Positions 10,445 through 19,435 of a stretch of DNA of 64,000 bases are shown one piece after another. Within the stretch, counting starts at the first letter, position 1. Every line of letters starts with the position of its first letter. A program made the translations under genes and the position numbers. The DNA lies in the NCBI RefSeq assembly GCF_026126425.1, contig NZ_JAFMPW010000013.1:1-64000 (forward strand), read 5' to 3'. Source of the stretch: Muriicola sp. Z0-33. Its GTDB lineage: Bacteria; Bacteroidota; Bacteroidia; Flavobacteriales; Flavobacteriaceae. A model generated the notes under the pieces. That model was not told where the DNA came from, made no database searches, and saw nothing but the letters and a program-made list of their open reading frames with translations.

Positions 10445-10612
10445 ATGGGAACACTTACACATTTTCGCAATCTCTATGTGGATGCATTTGACAATTGCAA
10501 ACCAGGGTTTGCTGTTATCTTACTCAAAATTTATTCTGTATTTTGTGCGTTAATGCTTATTATGGCAGTCTATGCTTTTATGGATAGAGCTTTAAGCGGA
10601 TTTGAATTTTAG
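10445..10612 (+). CDS. Small membrane protein, 55 residues
   Basis: The ATG opens a 55-codon frame ending in TAG. The first ~20 residues are polar (MGTLTHFRNLYVDAFDNCKP). One transmembrane helix follows (about residues 22-45) and then a short C-terminus ending in GFEF. It has a plausible promoter -7 box upstream and a strong terminator downstream, so it is a complete transcription unit. The sequence resembles short uncharacterised flavobacterial proteins (I think DUF6747-like, not certain). Function is unknown. Confidence 0.7.
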   Translation: MGTLTHFRNLYVDAFDNCKPGFAVILLKIYSVFCALMLIMAVYAFMDRALSGFEF

Positions 10613-10624
10613 GTAAACCAAGTG

Positions 10625-10666
10625 TTTATTTACTCTTTTACCTGAACACTATATGTAGTAAATAAA
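10625..10666. repeat. Inverted repeat, 10-bp arms
   Basis: TTTATTTACT at 10625-10634 pairs with AGTAAATAAA at 10657-10666 across a 22-nt loop. It sits just after the 55-residue gene and before the terminator, and may form an mRNA 3' structure. Confidence 0.5.
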
Positions 10667-10673
10667 TGAACAC

Positions 10674-10703
10674 AAAAAACCCTGACTCATGTCAGGGTTT
10701 TTT
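10674..10703. terminator. Bidirectional rho-independent terminator
   Basis: The stem AACCCTGAC / GTCAGGGTT has a 4-nt loop, flanked by A6 on the left and T6 on the right. It can stop both the plus-strand small gene and the minus-strand ankyrin gene. Confidence 0.9.
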
Positions 10704-10724
10704 AATTGATGAGTAAACTCCCGC

Positions 10725-11117
10725 TTAACTCTTCATAGCATTTTCAATAACTGCTAATGCATCTACCGCATTAGAAAGTTCCGCATGTTTTTTAGCTGTG
10801 AATCCTTTATCACATTCTACTGTGATATCTGCTCCATTTTCAATAAGCAGTTCCAAAATCTCTGCCTTGTTGTAACGAGCTGCAAAAATTGCCGGACTCA
10901 TACCTAATGATTTTTCATTGACGTCTTCTCCTAATTCGATCATACGTTTTACAGTGTCAATATCCCCTTGCATTATTGCTTTACAAAATGAATTAAGCTT
11001 AGCATTTGCAATTGTTGAACTAGTGATTGCCAAATCACTGTCAGAATTACTCCCGGCATAAACGCCGCTAACCGCGAGCATCAATGCCACGGCAACAGTT
11101 AGAATCGTTTTTCTCAT
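10725..11117 (-). CDS. Secreted ankyrin-repeat protein
   Basis: The protein has 130 residues starting at MRKTILTVAVALM. I chose this ATG because it opens a good signal peptide (cleavage near VYAG); the frame runs 28 codons further upstream without one. Two to three ankyrin repeats follow, seen as GDIDTVKRMIELGEDVN and KAEILELLIENGADI. It is probably a periplasmic protein-interaction module. An inverted repeat, ATAGAC-GAC-GTCTAT (11163-11177), lies ~46 nt upstream of the start and may be an operator. A second ankyrin protein of similar build is at 32906-33361. Confidence 0.82.
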   Translation of the reverse strand: MRKTILTVAVALMLAVSGVYAGSNSDSDLAITSSTIANAKLNSFCKAIMQGDIDTVKRMIELGEDVNEKSLGMSPAIFAARYNKAEILELLIENGADITVECDKGFTAKKHAELSNAVDALAVIENAMKS

Positions 11118-11353
11118 GATGAAATAAGTTTTAATTGATGAATAGATTTTGATTATATAAATATAGACGACGTCTATGGGAAAATGTTTCACCATTAACA
11201 CTTAAATAACTAAAGTTTAACATCCTGCTCAAATCAATCGTTAATTTTTTAACAGACTGGCAATACAAAAAGTAGAATAGAAAAAATCCCTGCTGGTTTA
11301 GTGGTAATACTTCTTATTTCACTGTATTTTTGATGTGTACTAAATGATATAGA

Positions 11354-12871
11354 ATGAATAAGAAAGTACTTTTAATGATATTGGATGGCTGGGGTAAATC
11401 TCCGGATCCTGCCGTTTCGGCAATTGCCAATGCCAAAACACCCTTTGTAGATGGGCTATATCAAAAATATCCGAATTCAAATTTATTAACAGACGGTATG
11501 AACGTGGGGTTGCCAGAAGGACAAATGGGCAACAGTGAAGTTGGACATATGAATATTGGTGCTGGGAGAATTGTCTACCAGGACCTTGCCAAAATAAATT
11601 TGGCAGTACAGAAAAATACACTGAAAGACGAAGAGGTCCTGATTTCAGCTTTCAAATATGCCAAAGAAAATAATAAGCCCGTACATTTTCTTGGACTTCT
11701 GAGCAATGGAGGTGTTCATAGCCATACAGATCATCTAAAAGGCCTCATCGAGGCCAGTGAATATTATGGGATAACGGCGTCTTTTGTACATGCCTTTACC
11801 GATGGCAGGGATGTGGATCCGAAAAGTGGGATCCATGCTCTTAAAGATATGGAGGAATTTTGTTCTGGTAAAAATACGCAACTGGCTTCGGTTGTTGGAA
11901 GATATTACGCTATGGACAGAGATAAACGTTGGGAACGGGTAAAATTGGCCTACGACTTGTTGGTACACGGAAAAGGAGAGAAAACCAGCAGTATTGAAGA
12001 ATCCATTCAGAATAGTTATGCTAAAGGTGTAACTGATGAATTTATAGAGCCCATTGTAATTACTGATAATGATGGAAATCCAAGGGCACAAATATCAGAT
12101 GGAGATGTGGTTATATTTTTCAACTTCAGAACAGACCGTGGCCGTGAACTCACCCAGGTTTTAAGTCAGCAACATATGCATGAATACAACATGCACAAGC
12201 TGAAGTTACATTATGTTACAATGACCAATTATGATGATTCCTATAAAGGAATAAATGTGGTCTACAATAAAGAAAATATAAGGGAGACACTTGGCGAGGT
12301 CCTTGCTAAGGAAGGAAAAAAACAGATCCGAATTGCCGAGACCGAAAAATATCCGCACGTTACATTTTTCTTTAATGGTGGGAGAGAAACTCCTTTTGAT
12401 GGGGAACAGCGCATTCTGTGTCCTTCGCCAAAAGTGGCCACCTATGATCTGAAACCTGAAATGAGTGCTTATGAAATTAAGGATGCCATTATCCCGGAAC
12501 TTGAAAAAGAAGAAGTGGATTTTGTCTGTCTTAATTTTGCCAATCCCGATATGGTAGGTCATACCGGAGATATGCAAGCTGCTATCAAGGCCTGTGAAAC
12601 AGTAGATAATTGTGCAGAGCAGGTAATTGGGACTGCTCTGAAACACGGTTACACTACTCTGGTAATTGCAGATCATGGAAACTGTGATACTATGATAAAT
12701 CCAGACGGTAGTCCTAATACTGCACACACTACCAATCCTGTTCCGTTAATTTTGGTGGACCCGGATATTAGTGAAGTCAAAGATGGGGTCTTAGGAGATT
12801 TAGCACCCACCATTTTAAAGCTAATTGGCATTCCTAAGCCAGAGTTGATGACGCAAAATTCATTGGTATAA
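11354..12871 (+). CDS. gpmI: 2,3-bisphosphoglycerate-independent phosphoglycerate mutase
   Basis: The protein has 505 residues, the usual length for iPGM. It interconverts 3- and 2-phosphoglycerate in glycolysis and gluconeogenesis in the cytoplasm, using two Mn2+ ions. The metal-binding LDGWG motif is at the N-terminus, the catalytic Ser lies in GNSEVGHMNIGAGR, and the metal-binding NFANPDMVGHTG and ADHGNCD blocks are near the C-terminus. A TATTTTTG box at 11325-11332 may be the -7 element. The map gene follows after 25 nt. Confidence 0.97.
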   Translation: MNKKVLLMILDGWGKSPDPAVSAIANAKTPFVDGLYQKYPNSNLLTDGMNVGLPEGQMGNSEVGHMNIGAGRIVYQDLAKINLAVQKNTLKDEEVLISAFKYAKENNKPVHFLGLLSNGGVHSHTDHLKGLIEASEYYGITASFVHAFTDGRDVDPKSGIHALKDMEEFCSGKNTQLASVVGRYYAMDRDKRWERVKLAYDLLVHGKGEKTSSIEESIQNSYAKGVTDEFIEPIVITDNDGNPRAQISDGDVVIFFNFRTDRGRELTQVLSQQHMHEYNMHKLKLHYVTMTNYDDSYKGINVVYNKENIRETLGEVLAKEGKKQIRIAETEKYPHVTFFFNGGRETPFDGEQRILCPSPKVATYDLKPEMSAYEIKDAIIPELEKEEVDFVCLNFANPDMVGHTGDMQAAIKACETVDNCAEQVIGTALKHGYTTLVIADHGNCDTMINPDGSPNTAHTTNPVPLILVDPDISEVKDGVLGDLAPTILKLIGIPKPELMTQNSLV

Positions 12872-12896
12872 TTGCAAAACAATACATTTGTAGCCC

Positions 12897-13715
12897 ATGG
12901 TAAAACTAAAATCTGCAGAAGAAATAGAATTGATGCGCGAAAGTGCCCTGATAGTATCAAAAACATTAGGCATGCTCGCCCCTGAAATTAAACCTGGAGT
13001 TAATGCACTTCAACTAGATAAAATGGCTGAAGAGTTCATTCGTGATCACAAAGCAGAACCAGGGTTCTTGGGAATGTACGATTTTCCGAACACGCTGAAT
13101 ATGAGTCCCAACGCCCAAGTGGTGCATGGAATTCCTAATAAGGAGCCCTTGAAAGATGGCGATATCATATCAGTGGATTGCGGGGTATTAAAAAATGGAT
13201 TCTACGGTGACCATGCCTATACTTTTGAAGTAGGAGAAGTAGACGAGGCAACCAAAAAGTTATTGCGTGTAACAAAAGAATCCCTTTATATCGGAATACG
13301 GGAGTTTAAATTGGGAAATCGGGTTGGAGATGTTGGTTATGCCATTCAAAATTACTGCGAAACACACGGTTATGGAGTTGTTCGCGAACTTGTGGGTCAC
13401 GGCTTAGGAAGAAAACTCCACGAAAGCCCCGAACTTCCAAATTACGGTAAGAGAGGCAGGGGGAAGAGATTTCTCGAAGGCATGGTAGTAGCAATAGAGC
13501 CAATGATTAATATGGGTACCAGACATATAAAACAACTCAAGGATGGCTGGACTATTCTTACCGCCGATGGTAAACCCAGTGCACATTTTGAACATAACGT
13601 TGCCATTGTTAATGGAAAACCAGAACTCCTTTCCACTTTTCAATATATATATGATGCCCTCGGAATAGAAAGTAATGAGGAAGATGAGTTCAGGCAAAAA
13701 AAGCCGGCTATCTAG
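12897..13715 (+). CDS. map: Type I methionine aminopeptidase
   Basis: The protein has 272 residues. It removes the initiator Met from nascent proteins. The pita-bread-fold metal ligands are visible: HGIPN (substrate His), SVDCG and GDHAYTF (Asp pair), GHGLGRKLHE (His) and AIEPMINMG (Glu), plus the final Glu-containing EHNVAIVNG. There is no N-terminal zinc-finger extension, so it is type Ia. It is closely linked to gpmI and probably cotranscribed. Confidence 0.96.
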   Translation: MVKLKSAEEIELMRESALIVSKTLGMLAPEIKPGVNALQLDKMAEEFIRDHKAEPGFLGMYDFPNTLNMSPNAQVVHGIPNKEPLKDGDIISVDCGVLKNGFYGDHAYTFEVGEVDEATKKLLRVTKESLYIGIREFKLGNRVGDVGYAIQNYCETHGYGVVRELVGHGLGRKLHESPELPNYGKRGRGKRFLEGMVVAIEPMINMGTRHIKQLKDGWTILTADGKPSAHFEHNVAIVNGKPELLSTFQYIYDALGIESNEEDEFRQKKPAI

Positions 13716-13768
13716 ATTGGGCAGATTTTCCCCTACTCCTTTAATGACACCAAATTGCTTAAAATAAA

Positions 13769-14533
13769 TTGAAAAGGCTTTTTAAATATATTCTCAACCT
13801 GTTACCAAGACCTTTACTCATTAAATTGAGTTATTTAGCAAGACCTTTTCTGGCTTTCTTTATGCGGGGTAATAAACATACCGACCCAATTGATGGCAAG
13901 AAATTCAAAAGTTTTCTTCCCTATGGGTATCTGGAACCGCGGGAGAATGTTTTATCCCCTTCTACCCTATCACTGGAAAGACACAGGCTACTTTGGTTGT
14001 ATTTGAAGAATGAAACAGACTTCTTTACCGCCCCTTTAAAAGTATTACATTTTGCACCAGAGCAAGCATTTTACGGTCGGTTTCGAAAGCTAAAGAACCT
14101 AAATTATACTACTGTGGACCTCTATTCCCCACTGGCGGATGTAAAGGCAGATATATGCGATCTCCCTTTTGAAGACGATAGTTATGATGTCATCTTATGC
14201 AATCATGTCCTGGAACATATTACCGACGACTCCAAAGCGATGGAGGAACTCTATAGAGTTATGAAACCCAGGGGCTGGGGCATCTTTCAAATACCTCAGG
14301 ACATCAATAGGGAAAAGACTTTTGAAGACGATAGCATAACAGACAAGAAAGAACGAACAAAGATTTTTGGACAATATGACCATGTCAGAATTTATGGCCT
14401 CGATTATTTTGATAAGCTTAGGGCAATAGGATTTAATGTTGATGCTGTAGATTATACGGCAACTATGGATGCTGCTACGGTTGATAAATATCGTCTTGCT
14501 CAAGGAGAATTGATCCCCTTTGTCATCAAATAG
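13769..14533 (+). CDS. Class I SAM-dependent methyltransferase
   Basis: The protein has 254 residues from a TTG start; no ATG lies close by, and the TTG keeps a basic N-terminus (KRLFKYILNLLPR). The Methyltransf_11 core shows VLHFAPEQAFYGRF (an unusual SAM motif I), TTVDLYS (acidic motif II), ADICDLPFEDDSYDVI and HVLEHITDD. The first ~30 residues are hydrophobic and basic and could touch the membrane. The substrate is unknown. It converges with the apbE end, with no gap between the stops. Confidence 0.82.
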   Translation: MKRLFKYILNLLPRPLLIKLSYLARPFLAFFMRGNKHTDPIDGKKFKSFLPYGYLEPRENVLSPSTLSLERHRLLWLYLKNETDFFTAPLKVLHFAPEQAFYGRFRKLKNLNYTTVDLYSPLADVKADICDLPFEDDSYDVILCNHVLEHITDDSKAMEELYRVMKPRGWGIFQIPQDINREKTFEDDSITDKKERTKIFGQYDHVRIYGLDYFDKLRAIGFNVDAVDYTATMDAATVDKYRLAQGELIPFVIK

Positions 14534-15541
14534 CTATGGTGACAACAACGATTTAAATCCCTGGGTCATGAATTCTTTGGTCTCGCCGTCTTCTCCAAGA
14601 TAGATTATGTATGCATCAATATCTTTAAGACCATACAGGATAGTCTTTGAGGTCTCAAGATCCATCGCCATAAATGCAGTTGCGTAGGCATCCGCCAGAG
14701 CACAATTATCAGCCAGCACATTGGCTCCCAATATTTTAGAATTTTTTGTGAAGCCGTTTTTAGGATCAATTGTATGCACATACTTTTCACCACTTATACT
14801 ATCTATTCTGAATTTTCTATAGTTACCAGAAGATGCCAAAGCACGGTTTTTAAGTGGTATTGTTATTTTTAACGCCCCCATCTGGGCATTTTGCGGATCC
14901 TCTATCCCAACGGTCCACATTTTACCCTTGATCTTATTCTCGCCTTTCGTAACGACCTCCCCACCCAATTCTACCAGGTAATTATCTATTTCCTGGCGAT
15001 CTAATAGTACTGCCAGGCGATCCAAAGTATACCCCTTGGCAATGGCGTTGAAATCGAACCGTATCCCTGCTAATTCTTTTTTTATCTTGTTGTGAGAAGT
15101 TAGTTGCACTTTATGGAATCCTACATAGTTGAGCAAACTATCCACTCTTGCTTTGTCTAAAGACAGTTGCTCTCCGGGTCCAAAGCCCCATGCATTTACA
15201 AGGACACCAACTGTTGGATCAAAATAACCCTCAGTCTTATTGTAAACCGTATTTGATAATTCAAATACCTCCCTGAACATCTGATCTACAACAACAGTAG
15301 TATCGCCATCATTAATCCTTGAAATATCAGAGTCCTTTATATAAGTGGACATCGATTTATTAACTGCATCGAAAACGGAATCGATCTCTCGCTTTAAATT
15401 AAGTTCACGATTTTCAAGAAAGATGATGTTATAAGAGGTCCCAAGTGCTGGCCCGCTATGCGTATTTCTAACATAACTCTCTGTTCCTTGCTTACAGCCT
15501 ATCTGCAACATTATCAGAAACACCAAAAAAATAGTTCTCAT
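14534..15541 (-). CDS. apbE: FAD:protein FMN transferase
   Basis: The protein has 335 residues. ApbE attaches FMN through a phosphoester bond to a Thr of NqrB and NqrC. It starts with a lipoprotein signal (MLQIGC, Cys near residue 17), so it acts outside the inner membrane. Family motifs are present: MSTYIKDSDISRIN, FDFNAIAKGYTLD, ALASSGNYRKF and VHTIDPKNG. It is the last gene of the nqr operon, starting 1 nt after the 118-residue gene, so maturase and targets are made together. Confidence 0.95.
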   Translation of the reverse strand: MRTIFLVFLIMLQIGCKQGTESYVRNTHSGPALGTSYNIIFLENRELNLKREIDSVFDAVNKSMSTYIKDSDISRINDGDTTVVVDQMFREVFELSNTVYNKTEGYFDPTVGVLVNAWGFGPGEQLSLDKARVDSLLNYVGFHKVQLTSHNKIKKELAGIRFDFNAIAKGYTLDRLAVLLDRQEIDNYLVELGGEVVTKGENKIKGKMWTVGIEDPQNAQMGALKITIPLKNRALASSGNYRKFRIDSISGEKYVHTIDPKNGFTKNSKILGANVLADNCALADAYATAFMAMDLETSKTILYGLKDIDAYIIYLGEDGETKEFMTQGFKSLLSP

Positions 15542-15542
15542 C

Positions 15543-15899
15543 CTACAGTTCTATTAACCCGTGATAGTCCACAATGTAACTTTCGTTTAGATATACCGGC
15601 AAGGCTCTGTCTTCGGCATTGTAAAGGCCCACCCCGGCGTAATAGGTCTTAGCATCCTGTTTTAGAGCATGTTCTTTTACTTTCATGGCCATCCCCTGAT
15701 CATATACCGTTGGGTCATTTGGGAATGCAATGTTCCTGACAATTATAAAATGAAGCTGCTTGTTTTTAAGACAAACAAATTGAGGGTTTCTCTTCAGTTT
15801 GCTGTTCACTCCCATAAATTCATATCCCTCTTCCTCCAATTTTCTACCTACAATGTTCATCGCAAGGTTGTGAAGTTCCTGAACTGTCAATGCTTTCAT
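15543..15899 (-). CDS. Conserved nqr-linked cytoplasmic protein, 118 residues
   Basis: There is no signal peptide or membrane segment. It is an alpha/beta protein with ELHNLAMNIVG at the start and PQFVCLKNKQLHFIIVRN in the middle. I recall similar proteins beside nqrF in flavobacteria, often mislabelled as NqrF because of that position; the true nqrF is the next gene upstream. It lies between nqrF and apbE, so a role in Nqr assembly or flavin handling is plausible but unproven. Confidence 0.75.
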   Translation of the reverse strand: MKALTVQELHNLAMNIVGRKLEEEGYEFMGVNSKLKRNPQFVCLKNKQLHFIIVRNIAFPNDPTVYDQGMAMKVKEHALKQDAKTYYAGVGLYNAEDRALPVYLNESYIVDYHGLIEL

Positions 15900-15904
15900 A
15901 ATAC

Positions 15905-15940
15905 AAAAAAACCCGACTGCTTTAAAAACAGTCAGGTTGG
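15905..15940 (-). terminator. Terminator between nqrF and the 118-residue gene
   Basis: Read on the minus strand, AACCTGACTG pairs with CAGTCGGGTT (one mismatch or wobble) across a ~9-nt loop, followed by a T run. It lies just after the nqrF stop and may reduce transcription into the 118-residue gene and apbE. Confidence 0.75.
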
Positions 15941-15959
15941 TGATATGGTTATTTACATC

Positions 15960-17267
15960 TTATCCTCCAAAATCATCGAACCTGATATGTTCATCAGGGA
16001 TTCCGAAATCTTCACCCATTTTTTGTACCGCTTTGTTCATTAGCGGAGGGCCACAAAAATAGAGTTCAATATCTTCTGGTGATTCGTGATGTGATAAATA
16101 GTTGTCTATTACACAATTATGTATGAATCCTACAAAACCATCCCCTGGCGCGTCAAGGTTTTCCTTTACCTGCCAATTGTCTTCCTCAAGAGGTTCTGAC
16201 AGTGCCATATAGAACTTGAAATTCGGAAACTCATCCTCTAGCTGTTTAAAATGGTCGAGGTAAAAGAGCTCTCTTTTGGATCTCCCTCCATACCAATATG
16301 TAACCTTCCTATTGGTCCGTAATGTTTTAAAAAGGTGGTACAAATGAGATCGCATCGGGGCCATTCCGGCACCTCCTCCAACGTATAACATTTCGGAATC
16401 GGATTCATTTATGAAAAATTCTCCATAAGGTCCTGAAATGACTACTTTGTCTCCTGGTTTCTGGGCAAAAATATATGAAGAAGCAATTCCGGGATTAACA
16501 CTCATCCAACCGTTCTTTGATCTATCCCAGGGAGGGGTAGCAATTCTGACATTCAGCATTATCTCTCTTCCTTCCGCTGGGTAAGACGCCATTGAATACG
16601 CCCTTTCAACGGTTTCAGAATTCTTCATCATCAAAGGCCACAAGTTAAATTTATCCCACTCTGCCTGAAACTTATCTGGGGTTTCATGCTCTTCAGGGTG
16701 GGCTGTAATATCAATATCAGAGTATTTTATCTCACAGGGAGGTATCTCAATTTGGATATACCCCCCGGCTTTGTAGTTCATGTCTTCCGGAATCTCAACT
16801 ACAAATTCCTTTATAAAGGAAGCCACATTGTAATTTCTCACTACCGTAGCATCCCATTTCTTTATCCCGAAAACCTCTTCCGGAATGGTGATCTCCATAT
16901 CTTGTTTTACCTTCACCTGACAAGCCAATCTGGCACCTTCATTTAATTCTCTCTTAGAAAAGTGCGGTGTCTCTGTCGGAAGCGCTTCCCCTCCTCCTGC
17001 CAGAACATGGCACTCGCATTGGATACATGTTCCTCCACCTCCACAGGCGGATGGTAAAAATACTTTTTGATTCCCCAGGGTAGATAACAAAGAACTACCT
17101 GATGCTACCTGAATTTGTTTTTCTCCATTAATGGTTATGGTAACAGGACCGGAAGGCGATAGCTTTTCTTTGGTAAAAAGCAATAGGGCCACCAACAATA
17201 GTAGTAATATAAGAAAGGCCACAACAGTAATGACAATTGTACCCAGGGTGCTTGCTGCTAATATCAT
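15960..17267 (-). CDS. nqrF: Na+-translocating NADH:quinone reductase subunit F
   Basis: The protein has 435 residues and is the NADH-entry subunit. An N-terminal transmembrane helix (about residues 5-30) is followed by a ferredoxin domain with the 2Fe-2S cysteines in SACGGGGTCIQCECH and a fourth Cys in ARLACQV. The FAD domain shows RAYSMASYPAEG and the NADH domain YVGGGAGMAPMRSH. The C-terminus CGPPLMNKAV...DDFGG is typical. Its ATG overlaps the nqrE stop by 4 nt. Confidence 0.97.
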   Translation of the reverse strand: MILAASTLGTIVITVVAFLILLLLLVALLLFTKEKLSPSGPVTITINGEKQIQVASGSSLLSTLGNQKVFLPSACGGGGTCIQCECHVLAGGGEALPTETPHFSKRELNEGARLACQVKVKQDMEITIPEEVFGIKKWDATVVRNYNVASFIKEFVVEIPEDMNYKAGGYIQIEIPPCEIKYSDIDITAHPEEHETPDKFQAEWDKFNLWPLMMKNSETVERAYSMASYPAEGREIMLNVRIATPPWDRSKNGWMSVNPGIASSYIFAQKPGDKVVISGPYGEFFINESDSEMLYVGGGAGMAPMRSHLYHLFKTLRTNRKVTYWYGGRSKRELFYLDHFKQLEDEFPNFKFYMALSEPLEEDNWQVKENLDAPGDGFVGFIHNCVIDNYLSHHESPEDIELYFCGPPLMNKAVQKMGEDFGIPDEHIRFDDFGG

Positions 17268-18013
17268 TCTTGTTCGTTTATTGCGTTGTTATACGAAACG
17301 GTATTCTCGTCTATCTCGTTATCTTTTTCTTTTTCTTTATCCACTTCTATTTGCAAAGCCGTAGTTTCCTCTACCTCCGCAGGAGCTTCATCACCCCCGG
17401 TGAGCATTCCACCAAAACTCTGAAATCCGATCCCCATAAGACCAGTAATAATAAAAGTTATTCCCAGACCTCTAAGGGGTGCTGGCACATTAGAATATCT
17501 GATCTTCTCGCGGATTGCGGCAATGGCGAGTATGGCCAGAAACCAGCCAATACCGGAACTTACACCATAATTCAGGGCCAATCCTAAAGAGGGTATCTCC
17601 CTTGCCTGCATAAAAAGGGAACCTCCAAGTATGGCGCAATTTACTGCGATCAAGGGTAAGAATATCCCCAGTGAATTATAAAGCGCAGGAGAAAATTTTT
17701 CTACTACAATTTCAACCAATTGTACCATGGTGGCAATTGTTGCAATAAATAGTATAAATGAAAGGAAACTTAAGTTGTATTCTGCATATTCCGGACCCAG
17801 CCATACCAGTGCTCCATCTTGAAGTAAATAGGTATCCAATAGCCAGTTCAATGGAACTGTAACTGCCAATACAAATATTACAGCAGCTCCTAGTCCTACA
17901 GCCGTAGCCACTTTCTTGGATACTGCCAAATAAGAACACATTCCCAGAAATACGGCAAAAACCATATTATCTATGAAAATGGACTTAAAAAATAATTCTA
18001 TATGTTCTAACAT
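17264..18013 (-). CDS. nqrE: Na+-translocating NADH:quinone reductase subunit E
   Basis: The protein has 249 residues. It is an integral inner-membrane subunit with six predicted helices, sharing with NqrD a membrane-embedded 2Fe-2S centre; Cys residues are in GMCSYL and VNCAILGG. The body is about 200 residues as in Vibrio, and a ~40-residue charged, Glu-rich tail extends it (EVEETTALQIEVDKEKEK onward). The tail is cytoplasmic or periplasmic by position only; its role is unknown. Confidence 0.96.
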   Translation of the reverse strand: MLEHIELFFKSIFIDNMVFAVFLGMCSYLAVSKKVATAVGLGAAVIFVLAVTVPLNWLLDTYLLQDGALVWLGPEYAEYNLSFLSFILFIATIATMVQLVEIVVEKFSPALYNSLGIFLPLIAVNCAILGGSLFMQAREIPSLGLALNYGVSSGIGWFLAILAIAAIREKIRYSNVPAPLRGLGITFIITGLMGIGFQSFGGMLTGGDEAPAEVEETTALQIEVDKEKEKDNEIDENTVSYNNAINEQE

Positions 18014-18034
18014 AATTTCTTGTTATAACTTCAA

Positions 18035-18682
18035 TTAGTTTTCTTCTATCAACGCTCTGTTTCGCGATCTTTGGACCCAAATTATAATACCTACCACAAT
18101 AAGAGCAGCAGGTGGTATAATCATAAAACCGTTATTCTCATAACCGGTAGAATAAAGGCCAGTTTTCTCTATTGGATTACCTAAAACAGGGATTCCAAAA
18201 AGTGTTCCTGAGCCTAGCAATTCTCTAAAAAAACCGACAATGATCAATATCACTCCGTATCCCAGGGCGTTTCCTATACCATCCAGGAAAGAACGCCATG
18301 GTCCATTACCAAGAGCAAATGCTTCAAAACGTCCCATGATAATACAGTTGGTAATAATAAGACCTACAAATACTGCCAATGTCTTACTCAGTTCATAAGC
18401 AAATGCTTTTAATACCTGATCCACGATTATTACTAAAGTGGCCACAACAATAAGCTGCACTATGATCCTTATTTTTGAAGGAATTATATTCCTTATCAAT
18501 GAAATAACCACATTTCCAAGACCCAAAACAAATATCACCGATAATGCCATCACTACAGAGGCCTTCAATTCAGCGGTAATAGCCAGTGCAGAACATATAC
18601 CCAATACCTGAATAGTAATTGGATTATTATCGGCCAGTGGATCTAAGATTAGATTCGCATCTTTTTTTGTAAGTAATGCCAT
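18035..18682 (-). CDS. nqrD: Na+-translocating NADH:quinone reductase subunit D
   Basis: The protein has 215 residues and six predicted transmembrane helices. It is homologous to NqrE in opposite topology. The conserved Cys of the intramembrane 2Fe-2S centre are in LGICSALA and TNCIIMGR. It is the membrane core of the sodium pump. nqrC lies 1 nt upstream and nqrE 21 nt downstream. Confidence 0.97.
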   Translation of the reverse strand: MALLTKKDANLILDPLADNNPITIQVLGICSALAITAELKASVVMALSVIFVLGLGNVVISLIRNIIPSKIRIIVQLIVVATLVIIVDQVLKAFAYELSKTLAVFVGLIITNCIIMGRFEAFALGNGPWRSFLDGIGNALGYGVILIIVGFFRELLGSGTLFGIPVLGNPIEKTGLYSTGYENNGFMIIPPAALIVVGIIIWVQRSRNRALIEEN

Positions 18683-18683
18683 A

Positions 18684-19433
18684 TTATTTAGCTCTAATAG
18701 TTTCTAAATAGTTCTTGTATAAATTTACACTCTCCCTTATCATCGCAGACACTCCATTTCCTGTAATAGTTGCTCCCGCCAGTGCATCCACTTCATTGTC
18801 GTCCTTTATCTTGTTCACCGGGTCATTATTGCCTTTGGCAACTGCAATACCAGCATAACGAGTGCCATCTAAAATACTTTCTCCGGTAAAATCGTCCATA
18901 AAATAGCGCTGCTTAATATTGGCACCCAATCCTGGTGTTTCTCCTTTGTGATCAAAATAAACACCTTGCACCACCAGCTGATCGTCCAGGGCAATAAAGC
19001 CCCAAATAGCGTCCCATAGGCCTTTACCATACATCGGAATTATATAGTATTTCTTAGCCTCTTTTTCTCCTATAAAAAGAGGTAATTTGGGAGTTTCACC
19101 ATTTTTAGCAAGTGCCAGTTGCTTTTTTAGGTCGATCAGATAAGCTTCATCGTCATTGGTTATCTGATCTCCACTAATTACCAGTTGTTCTGTTATGTAC
19201 TTGGAAAACTCATCTTCTACCCTGTCTGTAGGAATAAAATTTACATTCCCTTTGTCTTCATTTTCGTTGACTCCCATGGCATATAGAATGTTCTGCTGTT
19301 TTTCAAAACGTTCATTTTCCTTGATCCGTTCACTTAATGCCGAAGCGAGAAAAGCCAATACAGAGCCCACAACAACAACCATTAGTGCTGCGAAGACTAC
19401 TGTGTATACATTTTTATCTGTGTTTATAGCCAT
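18684..19433 (-). CDS. nqrC: Na+-translocating NADH:quinone reductase subunit C
   Basis: The protein has 249 residues. One N-terminal transmembrane helix (about 12-32) is followed by a periplasmic FMN-binding domain. The flavinylation site is the second Thr of AGATIT in ALAGATITGNGVSAM near residue 225, the target of ApbE from the end of the same operon. GETPGLGANI is the usual upstream flavin-binding loop. Flavin attachment is inferred from the motif. Confidence 0.96.
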   Translation of the reverse strand: MAINTDKNVYTVVFAALMVVVVGSVLAFLASALSERIKENERFEKQQNILYAMGVNENEDKGNVNFIPTDRVEDEFSKYITEQLVISGDQITNDDEAYLIDLKKQLALAKNGETPKLPLFIGEKEAKKYYIIPMYGKGLWDAIWGFIALDDQLVVQGVYFDHKGETPGLGANIKQRYFMDDFTGESILDGTRYAGIAVAKGNNDPVNKIKDDNEVDALAGATITGNGVSAMIRESVNLYKNYLETIRAK

Positions 19434-19435
19434 GA

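Noticed and set aside
12206-12727. Minus-strand 173-codon frame inside gpmI
   Set aside because: It is a shadow of a certain gene with no domain of its own.
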